In this document: piece after piece, positions 9,926-17,800 of the stretch
How the letters are laid out: each line of letters starts with the position of its first letter
Numbering within the stretch: the first letter of the stretch is position 1
Assembly (NCBI RefSeq): GCF_050749885.1
Contig: NZ_JBOIUB010000001.1
Location: forward strand, 496,001-560,000
Source: Zooshikella sp050749885
GTDB taxonomy: Bacteria > Pseudomonadota > Gammaproteobacteria > Pseudomonadales > Zooshikellaceae
Direction of reading: 5' to 3'
DNA length: 64,000 nucleotides
Translations under genes and position numbers: made by a program
The notes under the pieces: generated by a model
Told to the model about the DNA's origin: nothing
The model's database searches: none
Seen by the model: the letters and a program-made list of their open reading frames with translations, nothing else

Positions 9926-11470
9926 ATGCTATTTGCCCAGTATTATATTGATGGCAAGCCACATGAAGTCATCCAAAAAGGATTTCCTAAGCGAAATGCC
10001 TTTAACTATCGTTATTTCTATAATGAAAAAGAGTGTCGTGATTATATTCAAATGGTTTTGGCTAAATCGTGGTATGCCAAAGAAAGCCTCTTAAAACTCC
10101 CATTATTGCGTCACTGTGATTCCCAGGAAGCATTGGAAGACACCTTCGTTAAGCTGGTTATGGAAAAAAAGCTGGAGGTTACGCTGGATTCTCCTACAGA
10201 AATGCCAGCGATGGTTAGGCCCCGATATAAACAGCCTGAAATTGTATTGCCTAAACCCCCACCAGTACCCGAACCGGAAGGTGAATGCCTCGACTATAAA
10301 ATTGTGGTGGAAGTAGCAGGTGTAGGGCCTGGGGATAGTCAACGTATCAATTTATCAAAAGACAGTGAAGGGCGGGATGCAATGCAAGGCCCGCAGCCCT
10401 ATAACACTGAAGCGAGCAAACACCGCAGTTTAGTGACACTGAAAGGCATCCCCAATGAGCCTCGGGGAATCTTTATTTATATTCCCATGAAAGGTGAACC
10501 GGCTTTACGTTTACGGTTAGTCGAAGCCGCTTCTCCTGTGGAAGACACAACAGAGAAAGCCATTTGGGAAAATATTATTGTACCTTTAAAACCTCTGGGC
10601 TATATCACTGAAGCGATGCGGCGTGATCAGTCTGCGCTGCTTCCTGATGGGGGATGGGTCTACGTATTTTGGCAGGGAAAACTTTGGCGTGAACTAAAAG
10701 TCATTAATGGTATGTTTTTTCGCGATGTGCGGGTGGAGTATTTTCGAAATCAACGTCATGGTCGCCTTATCAAAGTGAATGGTGATCTAAGACCTGCGTT
10801 GGGTATGCAGCTTCATAGCATTTGGGTACCTTTTAAACTGAATGGCGAAATACAACAAGGAGCCAATGCGGTTCATCTGTTATATAGCCAAGTGCAATGG
10901 AGCTGGGACAAAATCAGTGAGCTGGAAAATAATACTGCCAAGTTGCAAACGGAAGGTACTTCAATCGATCAAATTATCAGCTATGAAAGTGGTAAACATT
11001 TTGATCATCAAACGGGGAGTATTGGTCCTATTGTCAATGCATTAACTCATCAAGTCAAAACAGAAGAAGAGCAAAACTTAAACGAGCAAGATATACCACG
11101 TCTGTCAAAACATCCCAAATTATTAGACAGACAACGTGCGACTAAAATTCCTGTTGTGTATTTAAAAGCTATAGATAAAAGGATTATTTTGCACTTTGAA
11201 ATGGACTCTCATGCACCTAAATCACGTAATGATCTTTTCACATTAAAAACAACCGATAATAGTTGGCAACATGCGTCTAAACCAACCGTCGAAACCTGTG
11301 AGTATGTCGATGGTACGTCAACATCATGGTTGGAGCTTGTTTTTCATGATGTGCCTGAAAGTGGCGCATTTAACTTAATTCAAGACCCGCAAGAAAAGAG
11401 TAAAAAGCCGTTTTACATCTTTCGGAATATGTCTTATGAGACATTACGAACATTGAATTATCAAAGTTAA
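9926..11470 (+). CDS. Putative MIX-like / T6SS-associated protein
   Basis: About 514 residues, cytoplasmic by sequence (no signal peptide or membrane segment). I start at the ATG at 9926, six bases after AGGTG, instead of the GTG at 9917. Near residue 240 the segment DGGWVYVFWQGKLWREL resembles the central hRxGhhYhh motif of MIX-type and VasX N-terminal type VI secretion proteins, though the Arg is replaced by Asp. A proline-rich stretch near residue 110 (PKPPPVPEPEGE) separates an N-terminal region from the rest. It leads a same-strand series with two lipoproteins and an OmpA-domain giant. Function is inferred and uncertain; no VgrG, Hcp or PAAR gene is in the window. Confidence 0.45.
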   Translation: MLFAQYYIDGKPHEVIQKGFPKRNAFNYRYFYNEKECRDYIQMVLAKSWYAKESLLKLPLLRHCDSQEALEDTFVKLVMEKKLEVTLDSPTEMPAMVRPRYKQPEIVLPKPPPVPEPEGECLDYKIVVEVAGVGPGDSQRINLSKDSEGRDAMQGPQPYNTEASKHRSLVTLKGIPNEPRGIFIYIPMKGEPALRLRLVEAASPVEDTTEKAIWENIIVPLKPLGYITEAMRRDQSALLPDGGWVYVFWQGKLWRELKVINGMFFRDVRVEYFRNQRHGRLIKVNGDLRPALGMQLHSIWVPFKLNGEIQQGANAVHLLYSQVQWSWDKISELENNTAKLQTEGTSIDQIISYESGKHFDHQTGSIGPIVNALTHQVKTEEEQNLNEQDIPRLSKHPKLLDRQRATKIPVVYLKAIDKRIILHFEMDSHAPKSRNDLFTLKTTDNSWQHASKPTVETCEYVDGTSTSWLELVFHDVPESGAFNLIQDPQEKSKKPFYIFRNMSYETLRTLNYQS

Positions 11471-11508
11471 ACCGCTATTAAATAATCAACATATTTGGGT
11501 TTTGGATT

Positions 11509-12546
11509 GTGAAATTTGCTCGCACTATCTATAAAAAATACTTACTCTCACTGATACTTTTGGGGTGTTTTGCTATCAGTGGCTGTAATGAAGATAACAA
11601 CGCTTCGTCAACAACAGCGCCGCCTTCTGCTGACCAGCAACAAGAGCAGACAAACGAGATGGTCATTGACAGTTTGCTGGAAGAGAGAGGAATGAACATT
11701 GAAGAAGAAGTATGGCAGGACCCGGATAGCTATGATCAGCCCAGAATACAGTTTATTTGGGCTAACCCGCCTACCGAGGCTAGAGTAGAAGATATTAATA
11801 AAAAAACGAGTAAAGAAATTTGGAGTGTCAAAGCAGACTTTACAGACCCTAAGCTACGTGTCCCAAAAGAGCTGATTGAGGGGACTATTTTTGACACCAA
11901 ACCCTCACCTAATGGCCGTTATGTTGCTCTAGCGTTTTTGAAAGATAAGGTCGTTAAAAAGATTTACGATATTAAAACAAAAACAATGATTTCCGTGAGT
12001 GAAGGCCCTGTAGTGCCTGCATTTGAATGGACGCAAGACAGTAATACACTTTACTTCAACGAGGCAAAGGATATGAAAAAGTTTCATGTGCCTAGCCAAA
12101 AACTATCTATTGTAACTAAATATGAAGAAGGGGGTAACTCATTTTTATTAATGGATAACGATACTAAGTTTGTGTTTACTCGAAATAAAGAAATTATTAT
12201 CCGTGACGTGAAAACGGGGAAAAAACTTTATCAACAAAGTTATCCAAGAGTTTATCATTGGGGGCTGATTAAGTATAAAGATAATAAAATATTTGGTTTT
12301 AAGGTTCGAGGTGACTTTGTTGTTAAGCATATAGATCATCCAGAGAAGGATTTATTACGCAAAGGGAGAGGTCAGCTTTATGTTCATGATTTTAGTTTGC
12401 ATAGCTATACACGAATTAAAGCTGATTTTACTCGAGAGTGGGATATACAAAATGATAAAGCAATTAATGATGATATCAAAGCACCTTTATTGAAACGCCA
12501 AGGTACTCAGGGTGAACCTTATTATTATAATCATAGAGTTCAATAA
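11509..12546 (+). CDS. Lipoprotein, copy 1 of a tandem pair (candidate immunity protein)
   Basis: 345 residues from a GTG start; copy 2 has ATG at the matching codon. Basic start, hydrophobic run LLSLILLGCFAISGC, with the lipobox AISGC, so it is probably a lipid-anchored periplasmic protein. A low-complexity Ser/Thr/Gln linker follows. The rest has short repeated beta segments such as SPNGRYVALAFLKD and FEWTQDSNTLYFNEA, which resemble blades of a TolB/WD40-like propeller. It is nearly identical to the product of 13744-14790 over most of its length but differs in the last 70 or so residues. Duplicated lipoproteins beside large effector-like genes are often immunity proteins; that role is inferred. 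Confidence 0.75.
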   Translation: MKFARTIYKKYLLSLILLGCFAISGCNEDNNASSTTAPPSADQQQEQTNEMVIDSLLEERGMNIEEEVWQDPDSYDQPRIQFIWANPPTEARVEDINKKTSKEIWSVKADFTDPKLRVPKELIEGTIFDTKPSPNGRYVALAFLKDKVVKKIYDIKTKTMISVSEGPVVPAFEWTQDSNTLYFNEAKDMKKFHVPSQKLSIVTKYEEGGNSFLLMDNDTKFVFTRNKEIIIRDVKTGKKLYQQSYPRVYHWGLIKYKDNKIFGFKVRGDFVVKHIDHPEKDLLRKGRGQLYVHDFSLHSYTRIKADFTREWDIQNDKAINDDIKAPLLKRQGTQGEPYYYNHRVQ

Positions 12547-12547
12547 T

Positions 12548-12898
12548 AAAAATTTATAAATAATCTTTTCTTTGGCGTTGCTTGTTCGTATTGAAGGCTT
12601 TTATATTCCTGGATGTTATTTTTTAATATGTTTTGTGGTTTTAGTTCGTTTGCTACAGTGTTAATTATATAAGCAGTATTATATATGAGCCAGGAAAAAT
12701 TAAATGAATGTTGTTTTATTAAAAATCGTTATTCTTTGCGTAAATAGCTCTACATTAAGGCGAGTAATGGTTAAGCTAAAAAGGAACCAAGTAAACGAAA
12801 CTCGCTTTAATGTTGTAACAGAAGAGGCTAAAGTTTTTTAAAGTTAGGTAGGGCAATTGCCTATAACTTTACCTTTATAAAAGCCACTTGCTAAATCA
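12548..12898. other. Intergenic segment with degraded duplicate sequence
   Basis: Between lipoprotein copy 1 and dispersed-repeat copy A. It contains the 20-codon remnant of the OmpA-domain gene (listed separately), a run of stop-interrupted sequence, and an imperfect palindrome centred on GGCAATTGCC near 12840-12871 that follows a T-rich tract. No intact gene. Confidence 0.6.
12685..12747 (+). pseudogene. 5' remnant of a second copy of the OmpA-domain giant gene
   Basis: ATG at 12685 opens MSQEKLNECCFIKNRYSLRK followed by TAG. It aligns with the start of the 1693-residue protein (MSKKKLNECRFIKERYLFSA). The DNA just upstream is also shared: AGCAGTATTATATATGAGC ends at both starts (12685 and 14888). 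So the duplicated unit included the lipoprotein gene and the first part of the next gene. In this copy the gene has been lost after about 20 codons. Confidence 0.8.
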
Positions 12899-13050
12899 CC
12901 ATTGTTCAACGTCTGCATAACGCCCTTCGAACACGCCGTGAATCCTTCCTTGGAGGCTTGGTTGCCGCATCCTTGCGGCAAACAGTTCGATGCGCATTAT
13001 CCAGCCTTTGTCTACCATTAGCGTGCATCGAAATACCATAGATGAATAAT
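12899..13050 (+). repeat. Dispersed intergenic repeat, copy A (longest)
   Basis: The most complete of five related copies. Landmarks in order: CCCTTCGAACACGCCGTGAA, CCTTGGAGGCTTGGTTGCC, a GCCGCATCCTTGCGGC palindromic hairpin, AACAGTTCGATGCGCATTAT, CCAGCCTTTGTC, and GTGCATCGAAATACCA. Copy B, on the opposite strand at 20000-20125, matches the right two thirds almost base for base. It is more GC-rich than the flanking DNA. It contains no gene; chance ORFs across it are not counted. Confidence 0.8.
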
Positions 13051-13104
13051 AATTGAGGTATAGCAACATGTGGGTTTGCAGTGCTTGAATTGGTTTGTGA
13101 AGCA

Positions 13105-13398
13105 GGTGCTGGGAGCACCGTGAGCAGTAGAGACCAAGGATGGTCTTCTGCTGCGGGAGGAACAAATTAATTCATGCGCTGCATTGGCACAATCTAGACC
13201 CAATACGAAGGTTTTTATACTCTCTAGGGCTCAAAGGGCGGCTGTTAAGCGATGAAGCTTCAGGAGGAATTAACAGCATGTCGGAGTGGAGGATTGGTAG
13301 AACGTTAATCTTTAAAAATATGCTGATTAGACATTACCTTATGGCATCTTCGCCAGAGACCGACACGATGAGGGACTGCATTGTTAACTTTCGTTAAC
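13105..13398 (+). ncRNA. Unidentified structured region (possible RNA or mobile-element remnant)
   Basis: GC-richer than its surroundings and full of hairpins. GGTGCT-GGG-AGCACC (13105-13119) is a perfect six-pair stem. GCAGTAGAGACC pairs with GGTCTTCTGC (13124-13151) with a bulge. GCTGTTAA pairs with TTAACAGC (13241-13277), enclosing a GAAGCTTC palindrome. GTTAAC-TTTC-GTTAAC (13383-13398) closes the region. No reading frame is convincing. It directly follows repeat copy A and sits in the duplicated island, so a decayed insertion element or a structured RNA is possible. I do not recognise the family. Confidence 0.3.
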
Positions 13399-13743
13399 GG
13401 TATGCTTACAAAATACAACACAAGTAACAAATAGATTAATTCTTACATATGTTTTGAGACACATCAAAAAGTAATGAAAGCCTTAGGCGCGTAAACTTCT
13501 TATGGTTATTCGAGGTCGCTGCTGTTGAGTATAAAAGTTGAACTATTTCAAATAGGTGATTTTGCGTCTTGAGCTTCATGCAAGCAAGTTATGGAGTAGT
13601 GGGAAGTGAGCGTAAGATATGTATAAGTTGATGTACTCTTGAAAGCGAGTATTAATAAGCAACTGACAATGTTTATACCACGTTGTTAAGGTATTTTTAG
13701 AGAGACTTGTAATAGTTTAACTGTAAATGTTGGTTTGGGGATT
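13399..13743. other. Intergenic region upstream of lipoprotein copy 2
   Basis: About 345 bases, AT-rich and non-coding. It contains the short motif AGGTATTTTTAGAG near 13689, seen again with small changes near 20127 and 24525, and GGTTTGGGGATT just before the lipoprotein ATG. No clear promoter elements identified. Confidence 0.5.
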
Positions 13744-14790
13744 ATGAAATTCATGAGCACACTCTATAAAAAACACCTATTTACACTAATACTGGCAGGC
13801 TGTTTAGCTATCAGTGGCTGTAATGAAGATAACAGCACTTCGTCAACAACGGCGCCGCCTTCTGCTGACCAGCAACAAGAGCAAACAGACGAGATGATCG
13901 TTGACAGTTTGCTGGAAGAAAGAGGGATGACGATTGAAGAAGAAGTATGGCAAGACCCTGATAGTTATGACCAACCCAGAATACAGTTTATTTGGGATAA
14001 TCCTCCTACCGAGGCTAGAGTAGAAGATATTAATAAAAAAACGAGTAAAGAAATTTGGAGTGTCAAAGCAGACTTTACAGACCCTAAGTTACGTGTCCCA
14101 AAAGAGCTGATTGAGGGGACTATTTTTGACACCAAGCCCTCACCTAATGGTCGTTATGTTGCTCTAGCGTTTTTGAAAGATAAGGTCGTTAAAAAGATTT
14201 ACGATATTAAAACAAAAACAATGATTCCTGTAAGTGAAGGCCCTGTAGTGCCGGCATTTGAATGGACGCAAGACAGTAATACACTTTATTTTAATGAAGC
14301 TGGAAATATGAAAAAGTTTCATGTGCCTAGTCAAAAACTGTCTATTGTAACCAAGTATGAAGAACATGGTAATTCATTTTTGCTAATGGATAACGATACT
14401 AAATTTGTGTTTACTCGTAATGAAGAACTCATTATTCGTGATGTGGAAACTGGAAAGAAAATATATCAACAGTCTTATCCCAGGGTATATCATGATGGCT
14501 TAATAAAATATAAGGATGGTAAAATATTTGGTTTTAAAGTACAGGGTGGTTTTGTTGTTAAGAATATTAATAATCCTGATAGGGATTTATTGAAAAATGA
14601 GAAGGTGCAAACTCATATGTACGACTTTAGTCTGAACAATTATACAAGAATAAGAGATTCTTTTTTAAGTGAATGGGATGCGAAAAATAATAAGTTTGAA
14701 AGCTTTAAAATTGAATCGCCTTTGTTGAGATTACAAGGTTGGCAGGGTTATCCATACTATTACAATCATAGAAAAAATTTAAATGATTGA
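13744..14790 (+). CDS. Lipoprotein, copy 2 of a tandem pair (candidate immunity protein)
   Basis: 348 residues. The ATG at 13744 follows GGTTTGGGGATT; the upstream in-frame TTG at 13735 is less likely. The signal peptide ends in the lipobox AISGC, as in copy 1. Residues from the linker through about 270 match copy 1 very closely. A block of about 220 bases (14008-14227 against 11773-11995) differs at only a handful of positions, silent sites included. The C-terminal part (from about NINNPDRDLLKNEK onward) diverges. It lies 97 bases before the OmpA-domain gene and is probably transcribed with it, consistent with an effector-immunity pairing (inference). Confidence 0.75.
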   Translation: MKFMSTLYKKHLFTLILAGCLAISGCNEDNSTSSTTAPPSADQQQEQTDEMIVDSLLEERGMTIEEEVWQDPDSYDQPRIQFIWDNPPTEARVEDINKKTSKEIWSVKADFTDPKLRVPKELIEGTIFDTKPSPNGRYVALAFLKDKVVKKIYDIKTKTMIPVSEGPVVPAFEWTQDSNTLYFNEAGNMKKFHVPSQKLSIVTKYEEHGNSFLLMDNDTKFVFTRNEELIIRDVETGKKIYQQSYPRVYHDGLIKYKDGKIFGFKVQGGFVVKNINNPDRDLLKNEKVQTHMYDFSLNNYTRIRDSFLSEWDAKNNKFESFKIESPLLRLQGWQGYPYYYNHRKNLND

Positions 14791-14887
14791 TGAGTGTTAT
14801 ATTGGTTGATTGAATAGTTTGGTAGCTATTTACTAAGCCGATTACTTATTTTGTTTTTTTGTAAAGTATTAGCTAGCAGTATTATAT

Positions 14888-17800
14888 ATGAGCAAAAAAA
14901 AATTAAATGAATGTCGCTTTATTAAAGAGCGTTATCTTTTTTCTGCTGAGATGGAACTGCATTCAGGTGATATTAAGCCTGGCACGGTACGGCCTATCCC
15001 CAATATGTTATTGCTGGCAGAAAGTCCTGTAGTAGGTAAAGAAGATAAAACAGCTTTATTATCGACGAATGAAGAAGGTTTTATTGATCAAGTTAATGGA
15101 GACTTTACTTTAGGTTGTCGTATTAGAACTTTTCCTAATGATGATGAAATCAAGTTATACTTCCCTCCTTTAGAAGTGATTGCACAACTCTATGCAGGTT
15201 ATGGTTCTGATTTATTCTTAGAAAAAATTGAAGAGCTTATAGGTAAAAAAGAGCTTAATACTTGTATTAGTGTCAAGGTTAATACTAAAATTGAACAGAA
15301 AATGCTTGAGAAGCCTGAGGAATCAAACAAACCTTATGATTATATTTATGAAGGAATTGTAATTCCACGAATCACTTTAGTGATATTTGCTTTTTCACAA
15401 TCTAAGTTGTTTGATGGTGCTACGGTACATATTTGGCGACATAATACTCCATTTATACCAAGTCAAAGTTTTTCTGTTACCTACAAAGATGGAATAATGC
15501 CATTTGCTTTTTTGGTAAGTGATAAAGTAGCAAGTAATGAGGGACTTTATAATATTAGGGTTACTTTTCTTAAAGAGGCAAACAGTATTATTGATAAAGG
15601 AAATTATTCTTATTTTAAAAATGAAAGTGGCCAGTACTATTACGAGCTAAAAGAACAAATAAAATTCAATGTTAGGCTACCAACCGCGGATATTTGTCTT
15701 ATCAATGCTGACCCTGTCAGCCTTGAAGAAACTATTATTAAGCAATTCCCAGATGTGTTTCGCGATACTATAAAAATAACCCGTGAAATGTCCAGTGGTA
15801 ACTTAAAACAGGATGTTCGTCCTGGCTTGTCCAGTTATATGCATGATATTAGTGTGCGTCATGAATATTCGTCGATTTTACAGGGTGTCATAACGACAAT
15901 ACATCAGGACCAAAGTAAAGCAACAGCTTATGCCAATAATCCTAACCCTGATCCAAGTGAAAAGAAGCCGGGTACCAGTTATACCAGTTACTTGGAAAGT
16001 GCAGGCCAACTTTTAGAGAATGTATTAACTGAGCAAGGCCATACAGATGCTGCACTTATCGTACGTCTTGGTTTTGATAGTCAAGCATTGTGGAAGTCCT
16101 GGGGTGATTTTAAAGATGCATTATCCAGTCAGCAAAAATATATCCGGCGTCAAGATCAAATAGCACGCGCAATGCACTTGCTTAACAATACTACTCATGC
16201 TGGTCGCCGTGTTGGCACAATGGAGGTTCTACGAAGTTTGCAGGAAAGGCAATATATTGAGTTTGGAAAACTTAAACAAATTTATAACCTGCCTGAGTGG
16301 TTCGCGCCAGGTAAAAATGCCTTAAAGGAAGCGGAAAAGTGGATTAAAGACTTTGAAAATACATGGCTTAACGGCACGCGTATTGGGATTAACCCCAGGT
16401 TTATTCACTTTGGTACACGAGCATTTGCGGCTTATAATTTTGCAATGGATGTTAAAGGTGTTATTAATAGCTGCCTTGAGGTTAACGAGAAGAGAGAGGC
16501 TGCTGAGGATAGTAAAGCTTTTTTTGATGAAACACTGGCACTGTATGAAGAAAAAGTAGGGGAATCTGCCACAGAAGATTTTAAACAGGCTCAGCAACAA
16601 TTAGAAGAAATAACTAAGCTTACGTCAACGACATCGAAAGTGACATCCGGGTTTAAAGAAGGTCGCTATATTATGCGAACGGCCTTAATTTTTGAATATG
16701 ATGAAGACTACACGGCAGATCTGCCCTTTAATAAAATTAAACAGCTTCTTACCCGACCAGATGCACAGATTGGGTTAGAAGGGCATGCCAGCCCAGAAGG
16801 TACGGATCACTATAACGATGATTTATCACGCCGGCGTGTATTGCATATCAAGCAGCAATTAGAGCAAAACGGGATAGCGACGGATAACATGGCCATTACC
16901 TGGCATGGTGAAACACGTCCTGTGCGTAAGAAGGATAAGACGGTTGATTTACCAGCAAGTCGGCGTGTTGAGTTAATGATCAGTGTGCCTTGTGGCGAGC
17001 GGATCTTTCGTCCTTCACGAGAAGCGATGTATAACCTGGAGCAAACCCGTCAGCAACAGGTGGCGGCTTATTGTGCTTATGAACAGGCCGTCAGTGATTT
17101 TCTTTGGACGCTATTTGACTCTGCATGTGGCGTATTAACCATGGTGCCGCAGACGATGTTAATCGCGAATTGTATCTTAATTGTTCGAGAAGCTTCTAAA
17201 ACCATGGTCTCGGTCGCGCAGCATTTAGATGATTTATTTCATGATAATCTTATTAATGAGTATATTGCCTATAATAAACTGGAAGGTGATCTGGAAAAAA
17301 AATCAAAATATAATAGGACGTTTATTACCAACTACAGTCCACAAAAAGGCGAAATCGACTACGTTAAATATTTAAATAACCAATATCGAATTCGTGCTGA
17401 AGTGTTGAATAGTTTAGTTAAGCTGCTGGTTCGCGTTGCGCATGAATATGACTTTACCTTTAGTTTTCTGAAAAATACCCGTGAACTAGATTGGAATCGT
17501 TATCAGCGTGGCTTGAAAAAATATCAAATTGATAAATTTATCGAATTGTTTGTATTGAATAAAGAATGGCCTTACCCAAATGATACTTATCAGAATTATC
17601 CGCTGGACCAGTTTTGGATGGATTATTTGGGGATGGAAGACATCTGGGAAGATAATGTTACGTTGAAAAGTAACCCCGCTTTGTTAATGACACAGTTTGA
17701 AAATTACAGTAAACAGGCTTTAAAGAAAAATCATGAATCACATTCTATCAGTGTTAATGGTATGTTTTTGCCAGTAGGACCGGCGAATATTGATAAGAAC

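Noticed and set aside
12896..13397. Several ORFs of 60-90 codons on both strands
   Set aside because: They fall on repeat copy A and the hairpin-rich region, overlap one another, and none has a ribosome-binding site or family match.
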